A stretch of 64,000 nt of DNA, from contig MLHP01000030.1 of NCBI GenBank assembly GCA_001999425.1, forward strand, positions 50,962 through 114,961, written 5' to 3'. The position numbers were made by a program, and so were the translations under genes. Shown here in pieces: positions 43,176 through 56,273 of this stretch. Below the pieces are notes generated by a model, which was not told the origin of the DNA, did no database searches, and worked only from the letters and a program-made list of their open reading frames with translations. Every line of letters begins with the position of its first letter. Position 1 is the stretch's first letter. Source of the DNA: Rodentibacter genomosp. 2 (lineage in GTDB: Bacteria; Pseudomonadota; Gammaproteobacteria; Enterobacterales; Pasteurellaceae).

Positions 43176-45071
43176 TTAATTATGCATCCAAGCGTCTAAG
43201 AAACTACGCAGGATCTCTGATCGGCTTGGATGCCGCAGTTTACGCAAGGCCTTGGCTTCAATTTGACGAATACGTTCACGTGTTACATCAAATTGTTTAC
43301 CTACTTCTTCAAGAGTATGATCAGTATTCATATCAATACCGAAACGCATACGTAATACTTTCGCTTCACGTGGCGTTAAGCCTTCCAATACATCTTGTAT
43401 CGCCACTCTCAAGCTCTGTGCAGTAGCAGAATCCAACGGCGACTCAAGGGTATTATCCTCAATAAAATCACCTAAATGTGAATCATCGTCATCACCGATT
43501 GGGGTTTCCATAGAAATCGGTTCTTTAGCAATTTTCAACACCTTACGAATTTTATCTTCCGGCATTCCCATACGATCCGCCAATTCTTCCGGTGTTGCTT
43601 CACGTCCCATTTCTTGCAACATTTGGCGAGAAATACGGTTGAGCTTGTTGATTGTTTCAATCATATGAACCGGAATACGAATAGTACGAGCCTGATCCGC
43701 AATGGAACGTGTAATCGCTTGACGGATCCACCAAGTTGCATAAGTAGAAAATTTGTAACCACGACGATATTCAAATTTATCCACCGCTTTCATCAAACCA
43801 ATGTTACCTTCTTGAATTAAATCCAAAAATTGTAAGCCACGGTTAGTATATTTTTTAGCGATAGAGATTACCAAACGTAGATTCGCCTCTACCATTTCTT
43901 TTTTCGCACGGCGTGCCTTCTGTTCACCACGAGCCACCGCATCACAAATTGTACGCATTTGTTGAACAGTCAATTTTGAATTTTCTTCAAATGCCCCCAA
44001 ATTCGCAAGAGCCTGGCGTACACGATCTTCATATTTTGTTAACCGTTTTGCCCATGGTTTAGATGATTTCAACGCTTTATCCAACCACGCATCATTGCTC
44101 CCGAATTTAGTAATAACGGTCTCAAACTCATCTTTTGGCATACCTGCAATATCGACCAACACTTTTTGTAATTGGCGTTCTTCGGTACGCACACGTTTCA
44201 TGATATTTTTTATCGATAAAACAAGCTGATCAAATTGTTTCGGGACAAGACGGAATTGTTTAAAAATTTCAGCAAGTATAAGCACTTGCTCCTGTGCCTT
44301 TTTATGATTACGACCATATTTGGTAATTGCCGCAAGCGTTTTTATGTGCTGTTCTTTTAATGCGGTAAATTTTTCACGGGCAACTTCAGGGTCAATGCTG
44401 TTATCCGAATCGCTTTTATCTGAAGCTGAATCCCCTTCATCTTCTTCCTCTTCACTATCATCCACATCAGTGTTGGTATCATAGTCTTCTTCGTCTTCAT
44501 CAAAATCTTCAGATAATTCCGGAGTATCCTCTTCGGTCGCATTTGGATCGACAAAACCGGTAATAAGATCCGCAAGACGAACGTGTCCGTCTTCCACTTG
44601 ATCATATTGAGCCAATAAATCCGAAAGCGCTTCCGGATAAGCGGCGATTGAAGTTTGAACTTCATCAATACCTTCTTCAATACGTTTAGCAATGCTAATT
44701 TCATCTTCACGGGTCAGCAAATCTACCGTACCCATTTCTCGCATATACATACGGACAGGATCGGTTGTTCGACCAATTTCAGATTCCACATTGGACAGAA
44801 TTTGTGTGGCTTCTTCCACTGCGTCTTCATCCGGAATCGTGTCATTTAAGATCATGTCATCACTTTCCGGTGGTTCATCCAGCACCGGAATACCCGCATC
44901 GTTTTGTAAGGTTTGTAGTAATTTATCGTAATATTCAGGGTCAATCACATCTTCCGGCAATAAGTCATTAATTTCCGCATAGGTTAAATAACCCTGCGTA
45001 CGACCCAATTCCATCAGTTGTTCAATTTGCTCTGAATATTGTTCAGCAGTAGATTGTTGGTTTTGTTCCAT
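43176..45071 (-). CDS. rpoD: RNA polymerase sigma-70 factor RpoD
   Basis: A primary sigma factor of 631 residues. Region 1.1 is at the N-terminus, regions 1.2-2.4 carry FAVRRKG-like motifs ([22 protein letters not shown]), and region 4 ends with [21 protein letters not shown]. The non-conserved insert (about 180-235) is strikingly acidic. Start ATG 45071 (MEQNQ) is chosen over the ATG two codons earlier because it gives the family N-terminus and a GGG stretch 8 bases upstream. It is the last gene of the macromolecular synthesis operon. Confidence 0.97.
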   Translation of the reverse strand: MEQNQQSTAEQYSEQIEQLMELGRTQGYLTYAEINDLLPEDVIDPEYYDKLLQTLQNDAGIPVLDEPPESDDMILNDTIPDEDAVEEATQILSNVESEIGRTTDPVRMYMREMGTVDLLTREDEISIAKRIEEGIDEVQTSIAAYPEALSDLLAQYDQVEDGHVRLADLITGFVDPNATEEDTPELSEDFDEDEEDYDTNTDVDDSEEEEDEGDSASDKSDSDNSIDPEVAREKFTALKEQHIKTLAAITKYGRNHKKAQEQVLILAEIFKQFRLVPKQFDQLVLSIKNIMKRVRTEERQLQKVLVDIAGMPKDEFETVITKFGSNDAWLDKALKSSKPWAKRLTKYEDRVRQALANLGAFEENSKLTVQQMRTICDAVARGEQKARRAKKEMVEANLRLVISIAKKYTNRGLQFLDLIQEGNIGLMKAVDKFEYRRGYKFSTYATWWIRQAITRSIADQARTIRIPVHMIETINKLNRISRQMLQEMGREATPEELADRMGMPEDKIRKVLKIAKEPISMETPIGDDDDSHLGDFIEDNTLESPLDSATAQSLRVAIQDVLEGLTPREAKVLRMRFGIDMNTDHTLEEVGKQFDVTRERIRQIEAKALRKLRHPSRSEILRSFLDAWMHN

Positions 45072-45108
45072 TTTCATACCCGTGTCGCATTATTTTATGG
45101 ATGAATTT

Positions 45109-45122
45109 TTCGCTTAAGCGAA
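45109..45122. repeat. 14-base palindrome between dnaG and rpoD
   Basis: TTCGCTTAAGCGAA is a perfect palindrome in the dnaG-rpoD spacer. In RNA it gives a short hairpin with a TTAA loop and may be a processing site. Confidence 0.6.
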
Positions 45123-45136
45123 GAATTTTATCATTG

Positions 45137-46921
45137 TTACTGAGGATTAACTAACTGTTTTTTCTGTTCTTCTTTACTAGTAAGTAGTGTGACAAGCATT
45201 TCTCTTTCTTGCTCGGTTAATCCTTCAGATCGTTCTTTAGCAATGAGCATTTCAATGTTCCGCTCAATAGCCTGAATGTTCAAACGACGATAATTTTGTG
45301 AAAAAGCATTAATAATTTCCGTATCGTCTAGTAAATGCTCCCAAGTCGCTAAAATTTCAAGGGGGCGACTATATTCCGTATCACGAAAATACTCCAAAAT
45401 TTGTCCGACAGTAATCCCTTCCCTTGCCCGGCAAAGTGCGGTCAATTTTTCCAATAAATCGTAACCGGCCTCTGCGCGCAGTGCGACAAGACCGGATTCG
45501 GTAATACGATTAACCAAATGCGTATTTTGCAATAAAAGTGAAATCAATACACGCATTGGCGTTTGTTTAATTTTCGGTTGTGAATCCGCTCTTGTTACCT
45601 TATGATTTTCCACTTGTTTTGGGATTAAACTCTCTAATTGCGATTCGTTAAAAATACCTAATTTTTGCGCCAACGTATTCCGTAAAGATAGGCGTAATGC
45701 CTCACCTGGAATTTGTCGAATTAGCGGTACGGCAAGTGCGACTAATTTACTCCGTCCCTCTTTAGTGGAAAAATCCACTTGCGGATTTAAATGGGCAAAC
45801 AAAAATTCCGTGAGTGATTGCGCACTTTCGATATATTCTTCAAATTTTGCTTTACCATATTGGCGGACATAAGTGTCCGGATCTTCTCCATCCGGCAAAA
45901 AAATGAATTTAATTTGTCGCCCGTCTTCCAAATAAGGTAAAGCATTTTCCAAGGCACGCCACGCAGCATCTCTACCCGCCCTGTCACCGTCATAGCAGCA
46001 AATAACCTGTTCTGTGGATCGAAAAAGTAGTTGAATTTGTTCTGATGTTGTCGAAGTACCAAGAGAGGCAACTGCATAATCCACACCGAACTGAGCTAAC
46101 GCCACCACATCCATATACCCCTCAACCACTAGCAATTTTTGTGGTTCATCATTCATTTGTAGCGCTTCATATAAACCGTAAAGTTCACTGCCTTTATGAT
46201 AAGTAATGGTTTCCGGTGAATTTAGATATTTGGGTTTCTCATCACCTAAAACTCGCCCTCCGAATGCTACCGTACGCCCACGTTTATCCCGAATAGGGAA
46301 CATAATTCGGTTACGGAATTTATCATAAATATTGCCGCGATCATTGCGGGAAAGCATGCCAAGATCGAGTAGCTTTTGCTGTTCTTCACGGTTTACGGCA
46401 AACTTGCGGAGAACGCTATCCATTGCATTTGGCACAAAACCAATTTGAAATCGTGCAATCACTTCTGCAGTAAGCCCGCGCTGTTGCAGATAGCTTTGTG
46501 CCGGAATATTCAAGGGTAATTGTGCTTGGTAGAATTTAGCAATTTCCTGCATTAATTCATATAGATTACGTTTAGTTTGATAATTCGCTTGCGGTCGCTG
46601 GTTAGCTGAATTACTACGTTTTTCATAAGGCACTTCCAAGCCTGCCATTGCCGCAAGTTCTTCAATCGCCTCGACAAATTCTAATTTGTCATAATCCATC
46701 AAAAAGGAAATCGCATTACCGTGTGCACCACAACCGAAGCAATGATAAAACTGCTTCTTTTCACTCACTGTAAAAGACGGCGTTTTTTCGTGATGGAAAG
46801 GACAACATGCTTGGTAGTCCCGACCGGCTTTTTTGAGCTTGATGCGTGAATTGATCACATCAATAATGTTGGATTTTGTCAGCAAATCATCAATAAATGG
46901 GCGTGGAATTAAGCCTTTCAT
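45137..46921 (-). CDS. dnaG: DNA primase
   Basis: A 594-residue primase. The N-terminal zinc-binding domain has CCPFHHEKTPSF and FYHCFGCGAHG, the TOPRIM core has VVEGYMDVVAL and CYDGDRAG, and a C-terminal helicase-binding domain follows. It is the middle gene of rpsU-dnaG-rpoD. Confidence 0.98.
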   Translation of the reverse strand: MKGLIPRPFIDDLLTKSNIIDVINSRIKLKKAGRDYQACCPFHHEKTPSFTVSEKKQFYHCFGCGAHGNAISFLMDYDKLEFVEAIEELAAMAGLEVPYEKRSNSANQRPQANYQTKRNLYELMQEIAKFYQAQLPLNIPAQSYLQQRGLTAEVIARFQIGFVPNAMDSVLRKFAVNREEQQKLLDLGMLSRNDRGNIYDKFRNRIMFPIRDKRGRTVAFGGRVLGDEKPKYLNSPETITYHKGSELYGLYEALQMNDEPQKLLVVEGYMDVVALAQFGVDYAVASLGTSTTSEQIQLLFRSTEQVICCYDGDRAGRDAAWRALENALPYLEDGRQIKFIFLPDGEDPDTYVRQYGKAKFEEYIESAQSLTEFLFAHLNPQVDFSTKEGRSKLVALAVPLIRQIPGEALRLSLRNTLAQKLGIFNESQLESLIPKQVENHKVTRADSQPKIKQTPMRVLISLLLQNTHLVNRITESGLVALRAEAGYDLLEKLTALCRAREGITVGQILEYFRDTEYSRPLEILATWEHLLDDTEIINAFSQNYRRLNIQAIERNIEMLIAKERSEGLTEQEREMLVTLLTSKEEQKKQLVNPQ

Positions 46922-46989
46922 CGCTTTTGCCTCCTTGAATATGATGTGAAAGTGCGGTTAATTTTGTTGGTATTTTTACATTTATTGAA

Positions 46990-47026
46990 ATGTAACAAAA
47001 CCGTGATACCAAAGGAATCACGGTTT
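46990..47026 (-). terminator. Internal terminator between rpsU and dnaG
   Basis: AAACCGTGAT (46998-47007) and ATCACGGTTT (47017-47026) form a 10-bp stem; on the minus strand TTGTT follows. A partial terminator at this spot is a known feature of the operon in E. coli and keeps dnaG expression low. Confidence 0.7.
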
Positions 47027-47029
47027 GCG

Positions 47030-47043
47030 TTAACTCGAGTTAA
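47030..47043. repeat. 14-base palindrome downstream of rpsU
   Basis: TTAACTCGAGTTAA is a perfect palindrome 12 bases after the rpsU stop codon and just before the internal terminator. Confidence 0.7.
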
Positions 47044-47055
47044 AAATACTACAAA

Positions 47056-47271
47056 TTAGTATAAACGGGTGTTGCGCGCATTTTCACGAGCATTACGTTT
47101 AGCGTGACGTTTAGCAAGTGTTGCTTTTTCACGTTTACGAACTGTCGTTGGTTTTTCATAGAATTCACGAGCGCGAACTTCCGCTAGGATACCCGCTTTT
47201 TCGCAGGAACGTTTGAAACGACGTAAAGCTACGTCAAATGATTCGTTTTCACGTACTTTAATTACAGGCAT
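47056..47271 (-). CDS. rpsU: 30S ribosomal protein S21
   Basis: A 71-residue basic ribosomal protein with the conserved [19 protein letters not shown] start. A GAGGTGATT ribosome-binding site precedes the start. It leads the rpsU-dnaG-rpoD operon and is divergent from tsaD. Confidence 0.98.
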   Translation of the reverse strand: MPVIKVRENESFDVALRRFKRSCEKAGILAEVRAREFYEKPTTVRKREKATLAKRHAKRNARENARNTRLY

Positions 47272-47321
47272 AAGCCAATCACCTCAATGAGTTTAATTTA
47301 ATTGCAATTTTAAATTTTATT

Positions 47322-47341
47322 TTTGTCGCAAATACGACAAA
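47322..47341 (-). promoter_or_regulatory. Hairpin in the rpsU upstream region
   Basis: TTTGTCG (47322-47328) and CGACAAA (47335-47341) form a 7-bp dyad between the divergent rpsU and tsaD genes. It could be an operator or a leader hairpin. No LexA box was seen. Confidence 0.4.
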
Positions 47342-47492
47342 CTTAATAAAGGTCGCAATTCTAATCTACTTTAGGGGCAAAAGTAAAGGGGAGAATACTC
47401 AACCTCATTGAATTTCGTGGTTTCAACTGGCTAAAAATACATAAACAAGGTAAAATCACGCGTCATTTTTATAAAATAAATTAAGAAAATCA

Positions 47493-48521
47493 ATGAAAAT
47501 CTTGGGAATTGAAACCTCCTGTGATGAAACAGGTGTCGCAATTTATGATGAAGAAAAAGGGTTAATTGCGAATCAACTTTATACACAAATTGCACTTCAC
47601 GCAGATTACGGCGGTGTAGTGCCGGAACTTGCCTCACGCGATCATATCCGCAAAACGACACCGCTCATTCAAGCCGCCCTAGCCGAAGCAAACTTAACCG
47701 CTGAGCAAATCGACGGTGTGGCTTATACGAGCGGCCCCGGACTTGTGGGAGCATTACTGGTAGGTTCTACGATTGCCCGCGCCCTTGCTTATGCGTGGAA
47801 TGTACCTGCAATCGGGGTACATCATATGGAAGGTCATTTACTTGCACCGATGCTAGATGAAAATCGACCGCACTTTCCGTTTATTGCTCTATTAGCTTCG
47901 GGTGGGCATACTCAACTGGTGCAAGTAGAAGGCGTGGGAAAATACAAAGTCATTGGCGAATCTATTGACGATGCGGCAGGTGAAGCCTTTGATAAAACCG
48001 CTAAATTGCTTGGTTTAGATTATCCCGGCGGGGCGGCACTATCTCGTTTAGCAGAAAAAGGCTCTCCAACCCGCTTTACCTTTCCACGTCCAATGACGGC
48101 TCGTCCGGGGCTGGATTTTAGCTTTTCCGGTTTAAAAACTTTCGCTGCTAATACGGTAAATCAAGCGATTAAAGCAGAGGGTGAACTAACAGAACAAACC
48201 AAAGCGGATATTGCTTATGCATTTCAAGAGGCGGTTATTGATACATTGGCAATAAAATGCAAACGAGCCTTAAAGGAAACGGGTTATCAGCGTTTAGTCA
48301 TTGCCGGCGGTGTGAGTGCAAATAAAAAATTACGTGAAAGCTTAGCTAAAATGATGAAGGATTTAAAAGGAGAGGTATTTTATCCCCAGCCTCAATTCTG
48401 TACTGATAATGGTGCAATGATTGCCTACACCGGTTTTTTACGTTTAAAACAAGGTCAGCACGACGAATTAGAGATAGAAGTTAAACCTCGCTGGCCTATG
48501 ACAGAACTCTCAACAATTTAG
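47493..48521 (+). CDS. tsaD: tRNA N6-adenosine threonylcarbamoyltransferase TsaD
   Basis: A 342-residue ASKHA-fold enzyme that forms the t6A base at position 37 of ANN-decoding tRNAs. It has [15 protein letters not shown] at the N-terminus and the metal-binding HHMEGH motif. It is divergent from rpsU, as in most gamma-proteobacteria. Confidence 0.97.
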   Translation: MKILGIETSCDETGVAIYDEEKGLIANQLYTQIALHADYGGVVPELASRDHIRKTTPLIQAALAEANLTAEQIDGVAYTSGPGLVGALLVGSTIARALAYAWNVPAIGVHHMEGHLLAPMLDENRPHFPFIALLASGGHTQLVQVEGVGKYKVIGESIDDAAGEAFDKTAKLLGLDYPGGAALSRLAEKGSPTRFTFPRPMTARPGLDFSFSGLKTFAANTVNQAIKAEGELTEQTKADIAYAFQEAVIDTLAIKCKRALKETGYQRLVIAGGVSANKKLRESLAKMMKDLKGEVFYPQPQFCTDNGAMIAYTGFLRLKQGQHDELEIEVKPRWPMTELSTI

Positions 48522-48530
48522 GGAACAAAC

Positions 48531-48764
48531 ATGAACGATATTAAATTCCGAGCTATGCGTGCCGCAGGTATTGCTTGCTTTACCGTATTAGTCATAATCG
48601 GCGTATGGGTTTTTACCACATCAAGTGATGAAATGGTTAATCTCCTTACTCTAGTCGGTCAGCAGGTGGGAGGCGGCACGACCTACGGAGTCTTTTTGCT
48701 CTCCGCATTGCCCCCTTTTGCCGGTTTTATGGTTTATCACATTTGGAAATGGATCATTAAATAA
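48531..48764 (+). CDS. Small two-helix membrane protein of unknown function
   Basis: A 77-residue protein with two probable membrane segments (about 10-29 and 50-70). It starts 9 bases after tsaD behind AGGGAACAA. The tdk start codon overlaps its stop (TAATG), so it is translated in the operon. The family is not recognised. Confidence 0.8.
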   Translation: MNDIKFRAMRAAGIACFTVLVIIGVWVFTTSSDEMVNLLTLVGQQVGGGTTYGVFLLSALPPFAGFMVYHIWKWIIK

Positions 48765-49345
48765 TGGCAAAATTGTATTTTTATTATTCCACTATGAATG
48801 CCGGTAAATCGACAACCTTACTGCAATCCTCTTACAACTATCGCGAACGAAATATGAACACGTTAGTTTACACCGCAGCCATTGATGATCGTTTTGGTGT
48901 GGGAAAAGTGACCTCTCGTATTGGAATTAGCCAAGATGCCCGATTGTTCAATGCAAACACTAATTTATTTAATGAAATTAGCCGGCACTTACAACAAGAA
49001 AAAATACATTGTGTGTTAGTCGATGAAGCACAATTTCTCACCAAACAGCAAGTTTATCAACTCAGCGATGTCGTCGATAAACTTAATATTCCTACATTAT
49101 GTTACGGTCTGCGTACCGATTTCCAAGCAGAACTTTTTGAAGGCAGTAAATACTTACTCGCTTGGGCAGATCAATTGGAAGAACTTAAAACCATTTGTTA
49201 TTGTGGACGTAAAGCGAACTTTGTCCTTCGTCTCACTGAAAACGGTGAAGTCGTCAAAGAAGGTGAACAAATCCAAATTGGCGGAAATGACAGCTACCTT
49301 TCCGTTTGCCGCTATCATTACAAAGAAAAGTGCGGTCAAATTTAA
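48764..49345 (+). CDS. tdk: Thymidine kinase
   Basis: A 193-residue type II thymidine kinase that salvages thymidine. It has the P-loop STMNAGKST, the VDEAQFL motif and the zinc ribbon Cys residues in CYCGRK and [13 protein letters not shown] overlaps the final codons. Confidence 0.96.
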   Translation: MAKLYFYYSTMNAGKSTTLLQSSYNYRERNMNTLVYTAAIDDRFGVGKVTSRIGISQDARLFNANTNLFNEISRHLQQEKIHCVLVDEAQFLTKQQVYQLSDVVDKLNIPTLCYGLRTDFQAELFEGSKYLLAWADQLEELKTICYCGRKANFVLRLTENGEVVKEGEQIQIGGNDSYLSVCRYHYKEKCGQI

Positions 49346-49401
49346 CTAAGTTTTTAACGTAATTTTCAAACACAACAACATAGAAATATAAGGTCAGTGT
49401 T

Positions 49402-50622
49402 ATGCTAAAAAATAAAACTTTCGGGAGTGCTTTAATTATCGCCGGAACAACTATTGGCGCAGGAATGCTTGCCATGCCGTTGACATCGGCAGGAATGGGC
49501 TTCGGTTATACGGTGTTATTACTTATAGGGCTTTGGACCTTACTTGTTTATAGCGGATTGCTATTTGTCGAAGTTTACCAAACCGCAGATCAACTTAATG
49601 ATGGCGTAGCAACATTGGCAGAAAAATATTTTGGCGTACCGGGACGTATTCTCGCGACTCTAAGTTTATTGATTTTGCTCTATGCACTTTCGGCAGCCTA
49701 TATCACCGGCGGCGGTTCTTTACTTTCGGGCTTGCCTACCGCATTTGGTATGGAAGCCATGTCACTAAAAACGGCGATCGTTCTTTTCACCGTCGTACTG
49801 GGTTCTTTTGTCGTAATCGGTACAAAAGGGGTTGATGGAATCACACGCCTACTATTTATCGGTAAATTACTCGCCTTTGCTTTTGTGTTGTTTATGATGC
49901 TACCGAAAGCGGCAACGGATAATCTCATGGCTCTTCCCCTCAACTATGCCTTTGTAATTTCTGCGGCGCCAATTTTTTTCACCTCTTTCGGTTTCCACGT
50001 CATTATGGCAAGTGTAAACAGTTATTTGGACGGCGATGTCCGGCAATTCAGAAAAGCGATTTTGGTCGGCACGGCAATCCCGCTCTTTGCCTATTTAGTA
50101 TGGCAACTCGCCACCCACGGCGTATTGACCCAAAGTGAATTTGTACGGATCTTACAAGCCGATCCGACCTTAAACGGTTTAGTCAATGCCGTGCGTGAAA
50201 TCACGGGATCAAATATGATGGGAGAAATGGTACGTATTTTTTCCGCACTCGCGCTAATCACCTCTTTTCTTGGCGTAATGCTTGGCGTTTTTGAAGGATT
50301 AGGCGATTTATTCAAACGTTATCGTTTGCCGCATAACCGTATTTCGCTGACAGTGACCGCATTTACCCCTCCATTGATATTTGCGTTATTTTACCCTGAG
50401 GGCTTTATATCCGCCTTAAGTTATGCCGGTTTATTATGTGCTTTTTATTGCTTGATTTTACCTATCGGTTTAGCATGGCGAACCCGTCAAGCTAACCCTA
50501 ATCTCCCTTATCGGGTGATGGGCGGAAATATTGCATTAACCGTCGCACTAATTATAGGTATCGTAATTATGCTGATCCCATTCTTAATTCAAGCGGGCTG
50601 TTTACCGGCAGTTGCAGGATAA
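49402..50622 (+). CDS. Second tyrosine-type permease
   Basis: A 406-residue paralogue of the 41850 gene, with the same GTTIGAGMLAMPLTSAG start, NSYLDGDVRQFRKAILVGT segment and length. It is in the same permease family (TyrP/TnaB/Mtr). The upstream region has no visible TyrR box, so its regulation and perhaps its substrate differ from the first copy. The start follows AAGGTCAGTGTT. Confidence 0.88.
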   Translation: MLKNKTFGSALIIAGTTIGAGMLAMPLTSAGMGFGYTVLLLIGLWTLLVYSGLLFVEVYQTADQLNDGVATLAEKYFGVPGRILATLSLLILLYALSAAYITGGGSLLSGLPTAFGMEAMSLKTAIVLFTVVLGSFVVIGTKGVDGITRLLFIGKLLAFAFVLFMMLPKAATDNLMALPLNYAFVISAAPIFFTSFGFHVIMASVNSYLDGDVRQFRKAILVGTAIPLFAYLVWQLATHGVLTQSEFVRILQADPTLNGLVNAVREITGSNMMGEMVRIFSALALITSFLGVMLGVFEGLGDLFKRYRLPHNRISLTVTAFTPPLIFALFYPEGFISALSYAGLLCAFYCLILPIGLAWRTRQANPNLPYRVMGGNIALTVALIIGIVIMLIPFLIQAGCLPAVAG

Positions 50623-50720
50623 AGTGCGGTCACAAAAAACAACATTTTTTGAACGTTGGTTTTGCCAATGGCTCCGATAGGGGGGTGAACAAACGAGTAA
50701 GCGAGTTTGTGAATAATTTT
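50621..50720 (+). repeat. Dispersed intergenic repeat, copy B
   Basis: Matches 3462-3556 from AAAGTGCGGTCACAAA to CGAGTTTGTGAATAATTTT. It overlaps the last bases of the permease stop codon region and extends to the next terminator. Confidence 0.75.
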
Positions 50721-50740
50721 TCATAGATTTTTTATCCTTT

Positions 50741-50777
50741 AAAAAAGGAAACCCAACATAATGCGGTTTCCTTTTTT
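50741..50777. terminator. Bidirectional terminator
   Basis: AAAAAAGGAAACC (50741-50753) and GGTTTCCTTTTTT (50765-50777) form a 13-bp stem with A and T runs on its two sides. It ends the permease and the MerR-family gene. Confidence 0.85.
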
Positions 50778-50793
50778 ACATTGAACAGCTTCA

Positions 50794-51186
50794 TCAAAAA
50801 TCGAGTTTTCCCTCCAACCCTGCCATTGCCTTACACTCTGCCTCGCTATGCGCTTCTTTTATCGCAATGGATTGCAAAAAGGTTTTAATTTCCAATAACT
50901 GGATAATTTTTTCCTCCACTTGCGCAAGTTGTTTTAACACCATTTGATCAGCCTGATAATGATCGGTTAAACCCAATTTCAAACGGTTCAGCCCACGAAT
51001 ATCTTCTAGCGAAAAACCTAAAGTGCGGCATTTTTTAATGAAGTTTAGCAATGCAACGCTCTCCTCATCATAGGAGCGATAGCCGTTTGCTGCCCGCTTA
51101 GGTTCAGGCAGAATCCCTTGTTGTTCGTAATAACGAATCGTTTCAAGATTTACTCCGGTACGAAGGCTTAACTCATTGACTTTCAT
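50794..51186 (-). CDS. MerR-family transcription regulator linked to CDF transporter
   Basis: A 130-residue regulator. The N-terminal winged helix (LSLRTGVNLETIRYYEQQGILP) is a typical MerR type, followed by a coiled coil (about 80-107). It resembles the ZntR/CadR branch but keeps only Cys53, His113 and Cys118; the Cys-Cys pair of ZntR is absent. ATG 51186 is chosen, behind GAGGAAAATA, rather than the TTG at 51198. It follows the CDF gene by 48 bases and is probably in its operon. The inducing ion is unknown. Confidence 0.82.
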   Translation of the reverse strand: MKVNELSLRTGVNLETIRYYEQQGILPEPKRAANGYRSYDEESVALLNFIKKCRTLGFSLEDIRGLNRLKLGLTDHYQADQMVLKQLAQVEEKIIQLLEIKTFLQSIAIKEAHSEAECKAMAGLEGKLDF

Positions 51187-51234
51187 TATTTTCCTCAATT
51201 CATCTTTGCTAAGTTGGAGCGGAATACCATCTAT

Positions 51235-51891
51235 TTAGTGCTCGTGCTTTTCCATCGAAAAATGTTCAGAATTATCACGCAACGCTTTGAATGCCTGCCA
51301 CACTACGGATACGCCACTACGTAATACCAATAAACTCAACAGGGCACTCGCTACCACATCAACCCATTGCCAATTTAACAAATATGCACTTAACCCTGCC
51401 AAAATTGCAACCACCGAACCGAATAAATCAGCCAATACATGCAAATAAGCCGCTCGGATATTCAAATTATCCTGATCACTTCTAAGCATTATCCATGCCA
51501 CTAAAATATTCACTAAAAGCCCAACTATCGCCACGCTCAACATAGGTAATGCCACCATTTCTATCGGTGTCAACCAACGCTCTACGGCTTCCAATAAAAT
51601 CCAAATCGCCACGCCAATTAAAGAAACACCATTTAACAATGCAAACCATTTTTGCCATTTCACACTTAAAAAGAGTGCGATTAACGCTAACCCAAGCGAC
51701 AAACTGTCATTCGCCATATGACCGGCATCCGCCATTAAAGCAAGACTATTGAAAAAATAACCGCCTAAAAATTCCACCACCATATAACTCGTGATAATCA
51801 ACAAACTGATAGTTAGAATTTTTTTATCTTTCGGAGTATGAGAATGTTGATGTTTACTATGTAGCTCTTCCTTTACAACAATATGTTCCAT
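51235..51891 (-). CDS. Short CDF (cation diffusion facilitator) metal exporter
   Basis: A 218-residue CDF protein with a His-rich start (HSKHQHSH) and the conserved ion-site motifs ADAGHMANDS and LHVLADLFG. It stops right after the sixth helix, so the C-terminal cytoplasmic domain seen in most CDFs is missing. It likely exports Zn2+ or a similar divalent ion. ATG 51891 follows AAGGGG. It is preceded by a MerR-type promoter. Confidence 0.85.
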   Translation of the reverse strand: MEHIVVKEELHSKHQHSHTPKDKKILTISLLIITSYMVVEFLGGYFFNSLALMADAGHMANDSLSLGLALIALFLSVKWQKWFALLNGVSLIGVAIWILLEAVERWLTPIEMVALPMLSVAIVGLLVNILVAWIMLRSDQDNLNIRAAYLHVLADLFGSVVAILAGLSAYLLNWQWVDVVASALLSLLVLRSGVSVVWQAFKALRDNSEHFSMEKHEH

Positions 51892-51920
51892 GATATGCCC
51901 CTTCCAATTAATTTGGTGTG

Positions 51921-51951
51921 AGTGTAAAGTCCGTAGTGAGTACGGGGTCAA
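51921..51951 (-). promoter_or_regulatory. MerR-type promoter/operator of the CDF-merR operon
   Basis: On the minus strand: TTGACC (-35), a 19-base spacer and TACACT (-10). The spacer contains the dyad CCGTA-N5-TACGG. A 19-20 base spacer with a central dyad is the hallmark of MerR-regulated promoters. Confidence 0.75.
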
Positions 51952-52109
51952 GAAAATTTTATAAAAATCTAAAACATTCGCAAAATTAACCGCACTTTAA
52001 TGGATAAATCGGCGCGCTCTTTCCTTTTCAGAAATTTTCAGGAAGGGCAAATAAATTGGTGTTTGAGATAATGGGTTTACCGCTCACATTTTTGCCCTTG
52101 GGATGATTA

Positions 52110-55174
<3,065 letters not shown>

Positions 55175-55322
55175 TTTTGCTCCTTACAGGCAATAAAACT
55201 GAGCTAATGCTACCATATTTTAAAGGGTGAAAAAACAAAACCCATAGGGAATTTAACAGCAAAAACACTGTCAGAATTAACCGCTCTTCTTGAGTTTATT
55301 AATATAACAAAAGGAAAAAAGC

Positions 55323-56171
55323 ATGATTAATCCGCAAGAAATCAAATCGGGATTCCATTATTTTGTGATGGGATGGCATTTTATTACACAAAAAGGGCTA
55401 CGCCGTTTCGTCATTATGCCTATTTTATTCAATATTGTTTTACTGAGTGCTTTACTTTGGCTGCTGGTTTCGCAAATTAGCTCAATGATCGATTGGATGA
55501 TGACTTTCGTACCGGATTGGCTCGGATTTCTAAGCGTTATTTTACTCGTGTTTTCCATCGGCATGATTTTATTATTATTTTATTTTATGTTCACGACACT
55601 TTCCGGTTTTATTGCCGCTCCTTTTAACGGATTACTGGCGGAGAAATTGGAAAAAATGCTGACGGGAGAAAGTATTAATGACGATAACTGGTTAGATGTC
55701 ATGAAAGATATACCGCGCATGCTACGCCGCGAATGGCAAAAATTGTGGTATAGCCTGCCCAAAATTATCGGCTTATTCTTATTAAGTTTTATCCCCGTTG
55801 TCGGACAAACCATCGTACCGGTTTTAACGTTTTTATTCACCGCATGGATGATGGCAATTCAATATTGCGATTATCCTTTCGACAATCATAAAATCTCTTT
55901 TAATGTAATGAAAAATGCTTTAGGCGAACAACGCCCACAAAGCCTCACGTTCGGTGGTTTGGTGACTTGTTGCACCTTTTTACCTGTGGTGAATTTAGTG
56001 ATTATTCCCGTTGCCGTATGTGGTGCAACGGTAATGTGGGTAGAAAATTATCGTGATCGGTTACGCTTTGATATGAATTTTAATTATCGCCGTGACAATC
56101 CTTCTACAAACATGGCGACTCGCAGTAATAGTACCGATATTCGCACAAACAACAATCAAATTGTAAAATAG
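55323..56171 (+). CDS. cysZ: Sulfate transporter CysZ
   Basis: A 282-residue membrane protein with four helices that imports sulfate. It has [21 protein letters not shown] at the start. It is next to cysK, which uses the sulfide made from this sulfate. Confidence 0.94.
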   Translation: MINPQEIKSGFHYFVMGWHFITQKGLRRFVIMPILFNIVLLSALLWLLVSQISSMIDWMMTFVPDWLGFLSVILLVFSIGMILLLFYFMFTTLSGFIAAPFNGLLAEKLEKMLTGESINDDNWLDVMKDIPRMLRREWQKLWYSLPKIIGLFLLSFIPVVGQTIVPVLTFLFTAWMMAIQYCDYPFDNHKISFNVMKNALGEQRPQSLTFGGLVTCCTFLPVVNLVIIPVAVCGATVMWVENYRDRLRFDMNFNYRRDNPSTNMATRSNSTDIRTNNNQIVK

Positions 56172-56273
56172 CGTTTGGTTATAAAATAGATCAAATAACT
56201 ATTTTTTGAATAAAACTAGCAATGCTATAACTACGCCACTAATAATCTCAAAACAGGTTCATAGGGAGTAAAT

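Noticed and set aside
47272..47492. LexA box upstream of rpsU
   Set aside because: No CTG-N10-CAG pattern was found in the rpsU upstream region, though E. coli has one there.
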